64,000 nt of DNA from CAZNXJ01 sp964577115 (GCA_964577115.1 CAZNXJ010000002.1:1-64000); one strand, 5' to 3'; numbered from the stretch's first letter, positions 35,535-43,812 are shown. The notes: generated by a model from the sequence alone, not told the origin. Made by a program: numbers and translations.

Positions 35535-36863
35535 ATGTCTCGTTTCCATCGTCGAGGGTTCATTAACCGAGCGGCCGCCGGCGCGGCTGGAGCGTACCTG
35601 GGAGCCTCCACGGCTCTGAATGGCTCCGCGGCCGAAGCGGCGGACCAGGCCGCCGCACCGGCGCGGCAGCGAGCGAACGTCGAGTGGCCTGTGTGGGACG
35701 AGCATGAAGAGCAGGCGCTGCTTGATGTACTCAACTCCGGCCGCTGGGGACGCTCGTCGGGTGGCCGGCGGCTCCCCGAGTTCGAAGCCAGGTTCGCGGA
35801 GACGATGAAGGCCAAGTACTGCCTTGCCACGTCGTCGGGAACCACGGCCCTCATGACGACGCTCGGTGCCCTGGGCATCGGGCCGGGTGATGAAGTCATC
35901 CTGCCCCCCTACACGTTCGTGGCAACGTTCAACGTCATCACGAACAACTATGCATTGCCGATCTTCGTGGACACGGATGCCGAAACCTTCCAGATTGATC
36001 CCAAGAAGATCGCCGCGGCGGTCACGCCGGCTACGCGGCTTTTGCTGCCGGTTCATATCGGGGGATCTCCGGCCGATATGGATGGCGTCAATGCGGTGGC
36101 AAAAGCGCGCGAGCTCCCGGTGATTGAAGACGCCTGCCAGGCGCCGCTTGCCGAGTGGCGAGGGCAGCCGGTCGGGACGCTCGGCCTGGGCGGCTGCTTC
36201 AGCTTCCAGGCCAGCAAGAACCTGACGTCGGGCGAAGGGGGCGCAGTGGTTACGAACGACGAGTCGTTTGCGAACCTGTGCTACAACTTCCACACGCCAG
36301 GCAACCCCAAGCCTGCGCCCAGCTCCGGGCGTGCAGCGAACTTCCGTATGACTGAGTTCCAGGCAGGACTCCTGCTCGCTCAATGGGATCGGTTCCTCGA
36401 GCAGTCGCGGCGGCGTGAGGAGAATGCGGCATACCTGACGAAGCTGCTCGACGAGATTCCCGGAATCCAGCCCGCGCGGCTAACCGACGGGTGCACGCGC
36501 AGCGGCTGGCACCTGTACATGCTGCGTTACGATCCCAGACAGTTTGAAGACCTGCCGCGCGCGGTTCTGCTGCGGGAATTGAGCCGAGCGGGTGTGCCGG
36601 CGAGCGGGGGCTACTCGAGCCTCAACAATTCGTCCCATGTTCGTGCATTGGCTTCCAATCCGCACTACATTCGGATTTATGGTCAAAAGGCCATGGACGA
36701 GTGGCTCGAGCGCTGCCAATGTCCGGTAAACGATCGGCTGTGTGAAGAAGCGTTGTGGTTCACGCAGACAATGCTGCTCAAAGATCGCTCCGTCATGGAC
36801 CGGATTGCGGAAGTCCTCCGAGACATCCAGAAACGTGCCGGCGATTTGAAGCGCGCCGGCTAA
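35535..36863 (+). CDS. Tat-signal DegT/DnrJ/EryC1-type PLP aminotransferase
   Basis: 442 residues. The N-terminus has HRRGFINRAAAGAAGAYLGA, a twin-arginine-like signal. The remainder is a complete sugar-aminotransferase-type enzyme: SGRWGRSSGGRRLPEFEARF, TSSGTTALMTTLGALGIGPG, EVILPPYTFVATFNVI and VIEDACQAPLAEWRG. The PLP-binding lysine sits in FSFQASKNLTSGEGGAVVTN. The closest named relatives by pattern are AHBA synthase and glutamine:scyllo-inosose aminotransferase. An exported PLP enzyme is unusual because the cofactor must be loaded in the cytoplasm before export. About 100 bases separate it from the isochorismatase-like gene, so it is probably the operon's last member. Confidence 0.9.
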   Translation: MSRFHRRGFINRAAAGAAGAYLGASTALNGSAAEAADQAAAPARQRANVEWPVWDEHEEQALLDVLNSGRWGRSSGGRRLPEFEARFAETMKAKYCLATSSGTTALMTTLGALGIGPGDEVILPPYTFVATFNVITNNYALPIFVDTDAETFQIDPKKIAAAVTPATRLLLPVHIGGSPADMDGVNAVAKARELPVIEDACQAPLAEWRGQPVGTLGLGGCFSFQASKNLTSGEGGAVVTNDESFANLCYNFHTPGNPKPAPSSGRAANFRMTEFQAGLLLAQWDRFLEQSRRREENAAYLTKLLDEIPGIQPARLTDGCTRSGWHLYMLRYDPRQFEDLPRAVLLRELSRAGVPASGGYSSLNNSSHVRALASNPHYIRIYGQKAMDEWLERCQCPVNDRLCEEALWFTQTMLLKDRSVMDRIAEVLRDIQKRAGDLKRAG

Positions 36864-36921
36864 TACGGCCTATGGCACCGGTTCTGCCGGCTTTGCCCAC
36901 AAATAAAGTAAGGTTGCGGGA

Positions 36922-37125
36922 ATGTTCTGCCAGTTCACGGATAGCGGAGGACAAACGATCTACGTCAATCTCGCGCATGTGGCGTGGATCGTTGAAGGCC
37001 AGGGAAATGCGCATTGGCAGATCAAGATGGTCGACGGCGGCGAGTTCTACGTCGCGCCGTCGGATGTCGACAATCTGCTGAGCGCCATCTTGAAGATCAA
37101 CCGCTCGTACAGCCGCGGCGAATAG
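36922..37125 (+). CDS. Small conserved-looking protein, FlbD-like shape
   Basis: 67 residues (MFCQFTDSGGQTIYVNLAHV at the start, then a short beta-strand/helix pattern ending LLSAILKINRSYSRGE). Codon third positions are GC-rich like neighbouring genes, and a hairpin terminator follows the stop, so it is likely real. The layout (aromatic start, IYVNLAHVAWI, then a polar loop and EFYVAPSDV) resembles small FlbD- or DUF-type proteins. No function is claimed. Confidence 0.6.
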   Translation: MFCQFTDSGGQTIYVNLAHVAWIVEGQGNAHWQIKMVDGGEFYVAPSDVDNLLSAILKINRSYSRGE

Positions 37126-37129
37126 CGCG

Positions 37130-37145
37130 CGGGCGGTTCCGCCCG
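37130..37145 (+). terminator. Hairpin terminator after the 67-residue gene
   Basis: CGGGCGG (37130-37136) and CCGCCCG (37139-37145) form a perfect stem immediately after the stop, followed by the pyrimidine-rich ACTCTTCCCTG. The very short loop and weak T-tract reduce certainty. Confidence 0.5.
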
Positions 37146-37180
37146 ACTCTTCCCTGTAAGTCGTGGCCTTCCTCCAAAAT

Positions 37181-37209
37181 TTGATTGGCCGCTCGCCCTA
37201 GGATACGCT
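37181..37209 (+). promoter_or_regulatory. Sigma-70-like promoter before the M48 protease gene
   Basis: TTGATT, a 17-base spacer and TACGCT, about 50 bases upstream of the ATG at 37258. Matches to the consensus are partial (4/6 and 3/6), but the spacing is ideal. Confidence 0.4.
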
Positions 37210-37257
37210 CAAGCTTAATTTTTCCGTAACGTATCCGAGCTACAGAGGCGAGCGGTC

Positions 37258-39591
37258 ATGGCGCTTCTGGTTACATGCAATCATTGTTCGGTGGCGCTCA
37301 AGGTCTCCGAAAAGCTAGCGGGTAAGCGCGGCAAGTGCCCGAAATGTGGCCAGACTCTGCAGATCCCTCTCGCCCCGGAGGCGCCGTCCCAGCCGCCGAC
37401 TCCATCTCATCGAGTAGCGCCGCCTCAACTGGCAACTCCGTCCGAATCGCCAGCCACGGGATCTCTCCAGCAACAGGTGCTTGGGGCCTTTGAAGGCAAC
37501 GTACCGCCGGTCCGCCGGCCACTCTCGTACCGGATCAGCATCGGGCTGGCTGCGCTAGTGACGGTGATCTTACCCCTGGTCTACATGGGACTTATCGGGC
37601 TCGTGGCGTTCGGCGTCTATCTGCACGCCGTCCACAATGTTGGAATGCTGAACACCTCAGCTCGTGGCAATGGCTATTTTCTGATCTTGATCACATATCT
37701 TGCGCCGATGGCCATTGGGACCATCGTGACCGTCTTCATGATCAAGCCCTTGTTTGCTCGGCCTGCCCATGCGCACCGCACGCGGTCGCTCACGCGTTCG
37801 GGCGAACCGCTCTTGTTTGCATTCGTGGATCGAATTTGTGAGGCGGTACGAGCACCACGCCCGACGCGCATTGACGTCAACGACGCCATAAATGCTTCCG
37901 CCAAGCTTCGTCGTGGGCTGCTCAGCTTTTTCGGAAATGACCTCGTCCTCACCATCGGTGTGCCATTGGTGTTGGGCATGAATACGCGCCAGTTTGGCGG
38001 AATCCTGGCCCACGAGTTCGGACATTTTAGCCAGGGCGCGGGAATGCGGCTGAGCTACGTCATCCGCGTCATATCCGCGTGGTTTGCGCGCGTCGTTTAC
38101 GAACGGGATCAATGGGACGAGTGGCTCCACGCGACGGCTCGCTCCATCGACCTGCGCGTCGGGTGGGTCCTGTTTGTCGCGGAAGCGGTCGTATGGCTCA
38201 CACGCAAAATTCTGTGGCTGCTGATGAATGCGGGAATTGCAGTTGCAGGAATGCTGATGCGCGACATGGAATTTGATGCGGATCGCTACGAGGCACGGTT
38301 GGCTGGTAGCGACCAGTTCGCCGATACAACGCGGCGACTCATAGAGCTGACGGTAGCGCACCAAAGGGCGCTGGAGACACTGAACCGTTTCTCGCGCGAC
38401 GGACGCCTGGTCGACAACATACCTCGATTGGCCGTCGTCACGCGCGAGCGACTACCCGCGGAAGTGATCGAGCAAGTTCATCAGGAAGAGATGGCCGCGC
38501 GAACGTCCTGGTTGAACTCGCATCCATGCACCGCCGACCGAATTGCCAGTGCCGCGCGCGAGCAGACACCGGGAATATTTCGGCTCGAGTTGCCCGCCGC
38601 CTCGCTTTTACGGGATGCCGAGGACCTAGCGCGCAAGGTGACGCTCGACTTCTATCGCGGCGTCTTCGGCGTTGAAATGAAATCTTCAGCGCTTATTCCC
38701 ATCGATCAGCTGCTCGGCAGCGACGACCAAGAAGCTGCCGCATCGGCCGCTCTCGACCGATTAATGCACGGACATTTCCAGTCGTATCGGAAAGTCGCCA
38801 TCGCACCCGCACCGCCCAAAGGCGACTGTGACGAACTAACGGAAGCGATGCGCAGCGCGGCAGTGGCAGTCGAGTCGCTCGCGGCCGCCTATGGTGAGCT
38901 CGTCGAAAAATGCGACAACGCTCGCACGCGACTTATCGAGGCCGACGTGTACCTAGCGTACATAGATGCAGGCCTGAAAGTGGATACGACCACCTTTCAA
39001 ATCGAGGTAAATGATTCTGCGAGCGCACGGAAGGTCGCCGATGAAGCGCGAGACGAGATAGCGGCGATCGAAAAGGAAATGGCCCCCTTCGAAGCCGCCG
39101 TGGCCGCGCAGCTGAACGCCGGGATTGGCCGGCTATTCGCCAGTCCGCGAGATTCGGCTGAAAAACGCATCGCGGAGGCTCGGCAGCGCTGCCGCCGCTT
39201 GTTTCCGGCCTGGCACGCGTTTCAGTCAGCGTTCGAGTACCGGGACAAATTGTATTTCCAAATCATTCGGCTCTACGCCGTCGCCAGATATATGGAGGGT
39301 CGGCAGACGGATGACGTTTTTCTTCGCGAGTTGCAAAAGCAGGTGAACTCCACTGCGGAAACCGTCAATGCATTGCGTTCGAAGATAGGAGACGTACCCT
39401 ATCCCTTCAATCACGCCGTGAAGGACATGTCGGTCAGAAAGTTTGTGAGCCCCGAGCCGGTGCTCGACAAAGACGACCCGTCCGAAGTGTACCGGTGCGC
39501 TGTGGCCGTATTGCATGCGTTCGACGATCTGCGGCTTCGCATACTTGCGCATCTGGTTCATTGCGTGGAGTTCTCCCCCGCGCGTAGCTGA
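37258..39591 (+). CDS. M48-family metalloprotease with N-terminal zinc ribbon
   Basis: 777 residues. The N-terminus is a zinc-ribbon-like module with two CxxC pairs (CNHCSVALKVSEKLAG and CPKC), followed by a Pro-rich linker. Two membrane helices (about residues 90-120 and 135-160) lead to a cytoplasmic-facing M48 peptidase domain with the zinc motif HEFGHFSQG. Further hydrophobic segments follow (about 303-340), and DMEFDADRYEARLAG supplies the third-ligand glutamate and ExxxD. The last ~350 residues are helical and partly coiled coil (DEARDEIAAIEKEMAPFEAA), with no known domain. Related HtpX/Ste24-type enzymes degrade damaged membrane proteins. Zinc-ribbon fusions of this kind are common in planctomycetes. 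Confidence 0.9.
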   Translation: MALLVTCNHCSVALKVSEKLAGKRGKCPKCGQTLQIPLAPEAPSQPPTPSHRVAPPQLATPSESPATGSLQQQVLGAFEGNVPPVRRPLSYRISIGLAALVTVILPLVYMGLIGLVAFGVYLHAVHNVGMLNTSARGNGYFLILITYLAPMAIGTIVTVFMIKPLFARPAHAHRTRSLTRSGEPLLFAFVDRICEAVRAPRPTRIDVNDAINASAKLRRGLLSFFGNDLVLTIGVPLVLGMNTRQFGGILAHEFGHFSQGAGMRLSYVIRVISAWFARVVYERDQWDEWLHATARSIDLRVGWVLFVAEAVVWLTRKILWLLMNAGIAVAGMLMRDMEFDADRYEARLAGSDQFADTTRRLIELTVAHQRALETLNRFSRDGRLVDNIPRLAVVTRERLPAEVIEQVHQEEMAARTSWLNSHPCTADRIASAAREQTPGIFRLELPAASLLRDAEDLARKVTLDFYRGVFGVEMKSSALIPIDQLLGSDDQEAAASAALDRLMHGHFQSYRKVAIAPAPPKGDCDELTEAMRSAAVAVESLAAAYGELVEKCDNARTRLIEADVYLAYIDAGLKVDTTTFQIEVNDSASARKVADEARDEIAAIEKEMAPFEAAVAAQLNAGIGRLFASPRDSAEKRIAEARQRCRRLFPAWHAFQSAFEYRDKLYFQIIRLYAVARYMEGRQTDDVFLRELQKQVNSTAETVNALRSKIGDVPYPFNHAVKDMSVRKFVSPEPVLDKDDPSEVYRCAVAVLHAFDDLRLRILAHLVHCVEFSPARS

Positions 39592-39604
39592 CGCGCCGCG
39601 CGGG

Positions 39605-40753
39605 TTAGAATCGATAGATGGCGGCCAAGCCCGAGGTGGTCGGCATCCGTTCCGCCGGAACGATAATGACTTCGCCGCCTTTGGTGAGCGTTAGTTCGGC
39701 CACGTCATCGAGCAAATCGTCGACGTGCACGCTTTGCTTGCCATCCAGTTCGATCGCGCCAGTTGTTCGATCCAGCGTACCGGGAATCACTCGATCCGCT
39801 TCGACCAGCAGCGTTTCGACGCGTCCGGCCACGACCGCTCGAGCGACATCCGAGAGATCGGGGGATGCCAGGTGGCGTACGTGTGCTGCGGAAAACTTCT
39901 CTTTAAGTTCGTCGAGTCGAGCGAGATAGAACGGTAGGATTTGATTCCATGCCTCCTCGCGTAATTGTTCGACGCTCAGTGTATCCGGATTCGTTTCGAT
40001 GCCCACGGGCAAGAGGAACGGATTGCGGCTGAATTTACGAAACGCTTCCTGCGATTCGGGTAAGGCCGCGAGCATGAGCGGCAGGCCTGATGGGCGTGAG
40101 TGGTTCTCGAGGATGCCGCGGTCCACAAGCCGAAAGAACCGTTCGCGATTGATTTCGTTGGGATCGTTCTGCGACCCGTAGCCATGGAACGTCTTTCCGC
40201 TCGGCCCCGCCTTCACCCCGTACATCCCGACGACGGGTTCCGGGGGTTGGACCAGCTCGCCAATCACTTCGTTGATCGTCGCGGGTGTGTCAATGAGGTC
40301 CACCGGGTCGAGCGCATCCCGGTTGCCTTCGTAGAGCCGAGCTTCGCGGCGATTCAGGCAAAGCACCTGGTAGCGGTCGGACGACTGGAGAATCCGTATC
40401 AGCGGTTTGATGTGGAAGCTATCCGCCACGATGATCCGCTCGGGCACCGTCCGCTGAAGTTCAAAGAGTTCAAACGTGTCCGGCGACGCAAAGACGGCGA
40501 GGCCCTCGGTCCGGTACTTCCAAAACGCTGTGTCACGGCCGAGTGCTTCGAGCCGGTCCAAAATTGGACGGGTTAACCGAGACGGATACCGCTCGCCAAG
40601 GAGCCTTTCGACCTCGCGAATCAGGTTTCGAAAACGAATCGGGTCCTGTTGATCGTCGGGATGGTTACGGTGTGTAGGTTGATAAATCGAAATGCACGGT
40701 GGCTCGTGAGCCGATAATAATCCCGTAAATCGTTCGATAGTAACCTGGCGCAT
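39605..40753 (-). CDS. Bacterial archaeo-eukaryotic release factor homologue, baeRF family 3
   Basis: 382 residues. The N-terminus (FTGLLSAHEPPCISIYQPTH, then DPIRFRNLIREVERLL), TAFWKYRTEGLAVFASPDTF and DSFHIKPLIRILQSSDRYQV are characteristic of the baeRF3 family. The C-terminal part resembles the eRF1 third domain (RVETLLVEADRVIPG). baeRF proteins are predicted from comparative genomics to act on stalled or hibernating ribosomes. The catalytic GGQ of true release factors is not present. ATG 40753 is chosen because AGGAG lies eight bases upstream, and two in-frame upstream starts have poorer sites. It follows an HPF-like gene in the same direction, which supports a ribosome-related role. Confidence 0.87.
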   Translation of the reverse strand: MRQVTIERFTGLLSAHEPPCISIYQPTHRNHPDDQQDPIRFRNLIREVERLLGERYPSRLTRPILDRLEALGRDTAFWKYRTEGLAVFASPDTFELFELQRTVPERIIVADSFHIKPLIRILQSSDRYQVLCLNRREARLYEGNRDALDPVDLIDTPATINEVIGELVQPPEPVVGMYGVKAGPSGKTFHGYGSQNDPNEINRERFFRLVDRGILENHSRPSGLPLMLAALPESQEAFRKFSRNPFLLPVGIETNPDTLSVEQLREEAWNQILPFYLARLDELKEKFSAAHVRHLASPDLSDVARAVVAGRVETLLVEADRVIPGTLDRTTGAIELDGKQSVHVDDLLDDVAELTLTKGGEVIIVPAERMPTTSGLAAIYRF

Positions 40754-40761
40754 GGTCATCA

Positions 40762-40766
40762 CTCCT
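40762..40766 (-). promoter_or_regulatory. Shine-Dalgarno deciding the baeRF3 start
   Basis: CTCCT on the plus strand (AGGAG on the coding strand), eight bases before the ATG at 40753. Spacing to the in-frame ATG at 40759 would be only two bases. Confidence 0.65.
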
Positions 40767-40862
40767 TTACTCGCCTGAGTCACGAACAGTCAGCAGGCCG
40801 CGCACGAATTTTATGCCTCGAGGTACGCCGCCTTTTTCATGTGCCCCGATTCGTCGCCAGGC

Positions 40863-41216
40863 TCAGAGAAGCGGTTCGATCTCGGGGGCGGGCGTTCTCT
40901 TCGCATCCGTTCGCCGCTCGAGCGTCCGCTGGATGGTTTTCTGCAGCGTGTCGGCAGCGCCGTCGATCGCCTGGTCCAGGGTCGCCCCTTCATGGCTGAC
41001 AGCGATTGGCTGGAGCCCTGCCAGGCGCGCCTCCATGAGACAGCGTTTGTCACGTTCGCCATACTTCTGGCTGCTATCCTGATCTGCCAGGTGGACTTCG
41101 ACGCGCGTGATGCGGTCGCCGTAGCGTTCCAGCGCCCGTTCGACCACTTCCTCGACGTGCCGCTTCAGTTCGACGCTGCCTGGGGTATGGTTGTCAGTGT
41201 AAACCTGAATGTTCAT
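40863..41216 (-). CDS. HPF/RaiA-like ribosome-associated protein, short form
   Basis: 117 residues, with AAGGAAG five bases upstream of ATG 41216. The sequence (IQVYTDNHTPGSVELKRHVE, VVERALERYGDRITRVEVHL, then LDQAIDGAADTLQKTIQRTL) follows the beta-alpha-beta-beta-beta-alpha pattern of the S30AE/HPF N-domain, which binds the small-subunit decoding region and stalls translation. The middle is atypical (SSQKYGERDKRCLMEARLAG) and the long HPF dimerisation domain is absent, as in short HPF/YfiA. It stands 109 bases upstream of the baeRF3 gene and downstream of an HtrA-like protease, suggesting joint stress control. Confidence 0.85.
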   Translation of the reverse strand: MNIQVYTDNHTPGSVELKRHVEEVVERALERYGDRITRVEVHLADQDSSQKYGERDKRCLMEARLAGLQPIAVSHEGATLDQAIDGAADTLQKTIQRTLERRTDAKRTPAPEIEPLL

Positions 41217-41457
41217 GTCGCTTCCTTTTGCCACGAAGATCGCTCGCGTCACTGCCGCTCACGTGGAAGAACCGGACGGGGAGGCGAGGCGGGACGCGCG
41301 ATCCGTGAAACTTCCGTTTTCGCCCGGCCGGGTGCTCCGGTGTCCGGTGCGGCCACCGAACAGCGCCTTGTAACAACAGCAAAATCTACGCCGTTGGCAA
41401 AACATTCGTTTCTTGCGGCCATCGGTGCTTCTGGTGCTCGCTTCCGCCCGCCCGTGC

Positions 41458-41500
41458 ACATCCGTGCCCATTGGTGCACATCGGTAGCCCCTTGGTTTCC
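41458..41500 (+). repeat. Intergenic CCGTG/CATTCGTG-type dispersed repeat, copy 2
   Basis: ACATCCGTGCCCATTGGTGC continues as ACATCGGTAGCCCCTTGGTTTCC. It is an expanded, degenerate copy of the element at 42944 and 51433, lying nine bases before the structured element copy A. Confidence 0.5.
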
Positions 41501-41508
41501 CTCATTGC

Positions 41509-41632
41509 CGGACGCTTTCAACTCGGTTCTCGCTGTTCTTGGTAGCTACCACCCCGGACGTTGAGGTGGTCGGGCCATCGGTCGGCCAAAGTCGTCGAGC
41601 GGCGGCCGTCCGGACCTACGGTACCTGCGGCA
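41509..41632. ncRNA. Structured repeat element, copy A
   Basis: About 124 bp, closely matching 43813-43934. Shared blocks are CGGACGCTT, GTTCTCGCT, TTCTTGGTAGC, ACCACCCCGGA-GTT, AGGTGGTCGGGC, CGGTCGGC, TCGAGCGGC, GCCGTCC and CTAC. A stem ACCACC/GGTGGT and a long-range GTAG/CTAC pairing are intact in both copies. Within the loop, C...G of this copy is T...A in the other, a compensatory change. No open gene follows it on the plus strand. The transcribed strand is unknown. Confidence 0.6.
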
Positions 41633-41803
41633 GGGTCTGTGAACTTCATCGAGTGGGCCGAAGTCATGGGCCGCTTGAACGGCAAGCAGCGTGGCGGTGA
41701 TGGTGCAGCGCGTGCGCAGCGAGGCCGAGGCCCCGGATGGCGGCGGACCGCGGTGAAGTGAATGAGGAACGAACGGAATAGCGATGGCACCCGCTGCCGG
41801 CTT

Positions 41804-42790
41804 CTAGTGGTCTTGCGCGACGGGCACATCGATGAGCTGCCCATGGCGCACCACGGAAAGCAAAAACGCGTCGGGCAGTGGTGCGATGCTGAACAGCCGG
41901 TGCAGATCGTCGACACTCGTCACGAGCCGGCCATTGACGGCGACGATCCAGTCGCCGGGACGAACGCCTGCGCGTGCCGCAGCTCCGTGCGGGTCGATTG
42001 TGACCACTTGCACCGCTTGATCGGTGAGCAGGTCCAGGTCGCGAATGACACGCCGCGGAATCGGAACCGTCGTGGCACTAATGCCCAGGGCAAACCGCCG
42101 CACGCGACCGTGTGTCCGCAGCTCGTCCACCACCCACTCGACGATTTGTGACGGGACGGCAAATCCCAGCCCTTGCGCCATCGCGATAATGGCCGTGTTC
42201 ACCCCGATGACTCGGCCGCGAGAGTCGACGAGCGGCCCACCCGAGTTGCCCGGATTCAGCGGTGCCGTGTGCTGTATGACATTGTCGATCAGCCGCCCTT
42301 CGATGCCGCGCATAGCGCGCCGCAGCGAACTGATCACGCCGGTCGACACAGTCGATTGAAATCCATACGGATTACCGATCGCGATTGCCAGCTGCCCCAC
42401 GCGCAGTGCCTCGGAATTGCCGAGCTCGGTGGTGGGCAGATCCCGAGCGGCGACGCGCAGTAGTGCCAGATCGGTGGCGGGATCCGTGGCGACGACGTCG
42501 GCATCGAGCGCATCACCGTCCTCGGTCGTCACGCGGACGCGCGACTGCTGGCCGACAACGTGACTGTTGGTCACTGCGAGCCCGTCCGAGCTCAGGAGGA
42601 ATCCCGAGCCGGCTCCGCCCGAGGCAGAGCGTGTTCGAGGAGTAATCGACAGCACGGCGGGCCCTACCCGCTCGACCACATGAATCACTGCTTGTGAGTA
42701 CGCGTCGAGCAGATCGGCATCCGAGTTGTCTCGTGGTCGCGGCGAGTCGGACGGGGGTCGGGGCGTCGGAATATCGTTGATCCATTGCAT
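41804..42790 (-). CDS. HtrA/DegP-like serine protease with one PDZ domain, no signal peptide
   Basis: 328 residues: a trypsin-like domain with the triad histidine in AVTNSHVVGQ, aspartate in ATDPATDLALLRV and serine in APLNPGNSGGPLVDS, then one PDZ domain (VVTIDPHGAAARAGVRPGDW). The start ATG 42790 has GGAGGG eight bases upstream. It begins MQWINDIPTPRPPSD with no signal peptide or membrane anchor, unlike most HtrA proteases, suggesting a cytoplasmic location. An in-frame ATG 27 bases further upstream also gives no signal. DegP-type proteases degrade misfolded proteins. The context (HPF-like and baeRF3 genes downstream on the same strand) fits a protein-quality or stress role. Confidence 0.92.
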   Translation of the reverse strand: MQWINDIPTPRPPSDSPRPRDNSDADLLDAYSQAVIHVVERVGPAVLSITPRTRSASGGAGSGFLLSSDGLAVTNSHVVGQQSRVRVTTEDGDALDADVVATDPATDLALLRVAARDLPTTELGNSEALRVGQLAIAIGNPYGFQSTVSTGVISSLRRAMRGIEGRLIDNVIQHTAPLNPGNSGGPLVDSRGRVIGVNTAIIAMAQGLGFAVPSQIVEWVVDELRTHGRVRRFALGISATTVPIPRRVIRDLDLLTDQAVQVVTIDPHGAAARAGVRPGDWIVAVNGRLVTSVDDLHRLFSIAPLPDAFLLSVVRHGQLIDVPVAQDH

Positions 42791-42798
42791 GGTGCAAT

Positions 42799-42804
42799 CC
42801 CTCC
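42799..42804 (-). promoter_or_regulatory. Shine-Dalgarno deciding the HtrA-like start
   Basis: GGAGGG on the coding strand, eight bases before ATG 42790, favouring this start over the upstream in-frame ATG codons. Confidence 0.65.
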
Positions 42805-42943
42805 GTGACAGTTTCATGGCAGTGAAGCGCCGCTCCGCCCATGCTTTTCGCCACGGACATCGCAAGCGAACCGGCGCAGCAATACATTCTTGCACCCCGC
42901 CCCCCACAGGCAATCAACACCCAGCAACCGCTCCCATACGCCG

Positions 42944-42965
42944 CATTCGTGTCATTCGTGGTTCC
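42944..42965 (+). repeat. Intergenic CATTCGTG-type dispersed repeat, copy 3
   Basis: CATTCGTGTCATTCGTGG followed by TTCC, identical over 22 bases to the copy at 51433. It lies in the divergent region before the ECF sigma gene. Confidence 0.7.
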
Positions 42966-43106
42966 TCTCTTCTCCCACCCAACCGCCTACCCCCAGTTCG
43001 ACGTATTTTTTCCTTGCATCGCGCGTGTCTCTCGAATACAACGCGATAGCCCACCAGTTAACGCGGGAACGGCTTCCATGAAGATGCAGCCCCGAGACCG
43101 CCCGAG

Positions 43107-43697
43107 ATGAGTGACCTGATCGAGATATTTCGGTGTGGAGGCAGCGAGACTTCCACGGACGAGATGTTCCCTGTGGTTTATCGCGAACTTAAGCGGCTTG
43201 CGGCCAGGCAACTTACGGCCGAGCGTCCTGATCACACGCTCCAAGCGACCGCTCTGGTTCACGAAGTGTACTTGCGGTTGTCGTCCGCACACCGCCAGCC
43301 GCACTGGAAAAACCGCGGTCATTTCTTCGCGGCTGCAGCGCAGGCCATGCGACGCATTCTGATCGATTGGGCCCGTCACAAGGCGACGGAGCGAGCGGGA
43401 GGACGGCTGCGGCGTCAGGATCCAGAATGTCTGGCCCATGCGGCGAGCGGCACGTGCGACATCGACATGCTGCTCGACATCGATGCTGGACTCACGAAGC
43501 TCGCCGAGCACGATCCGGAAGCGGCACAGCTGGCCGAACTACGGCTATTTGCCGGTCTATCCGTAGTACAGGCCGGCGCGATGCTCAACATGTCGCGCAC
43601 CGCTGCCTACGAGCTGTGGAAATACACCCGAGCATGGTTCGTGCTCTATATCGGCGACATCCAGCTGCTTGAAGCCGACGCCTCTGATAACTGCTGA
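43107..43697 (+). CDS. ECF-type RNA polymerase sigma factor
   Basis: 196 residues of the ECF sub-family found next to Ser/Thr kinases in planctomycetes and acidobacteria. Region 2 is FPVVYRELKRLAARQL followed by HTLQATALVHEVYLRL. HFFAAAAQAMRRILIDWARH is the family hallmark, and region 4 includes AELRLFAGLSVVQAGAMLNM and SRTAAYELWKYTRAW. No anti-sigma factor is adjacent. In this family control is thought to involve the neighbouring kinase, here separated by a 255-bp leader containing the structured element copy B. It probably directs transcription of envelope or stress genes. Confidence 0.93.
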   Translation: MSDLIEIFRCGGSETSTDEMFPVVYRELKRLAARQLTAERPDHTLQATALVHEVYLRLSSAHRQPHWKNRGHFFAAAAQAMRRILIDWARHKATERAGGRLRRQDPECLAHAASGTCDIDMLLDIDAGLTKLAEHDPEAAQLAELRLFAGLSVVQAGAMLNMSRTAAYELWKYTRAWFVLYIGDIQLLEADASDNC

Positions 43698-43812
43698 TGA
43701 CGCACCGATGCCTCCCAGCCTCTGGAGTCAAGCAACGGGGGCTCAGGGATGAACACCGGTTTCGACTTCCCCCGATCTTCCATCCTTTCTTCCTACATCA
43801 TTCCTATTTTTT

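Larger units (their letters stand above)
41217..41803. other. 587-bp intergenic region with a repeat and a structured element
   Basis: Between the HPF-like gene and the stop of the HtrA-like gene. It contains the degenerate repeat at 41458-41500 and the structured element copy A at 41509-41632. No convincing gene is seen. Frames crossing the element are disrupted relative to its second copy, so they are not coding. Confidence 0.7.
42791..43106. other. 316-bp divergent region HtrA-like / ECF sigma
   Basis: Expected to contain promoters for both genes. It holds the dispersed repeat copy at 42944-42965 and otherwise nothing recognised. Confidence 0.5.

Noticed and set aside
41518..41916. Minus-strand frame across structured element copy A
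   Set aside because: The equivalent frame in copy B is broken by one-base length differences, so the conservation is not coding.
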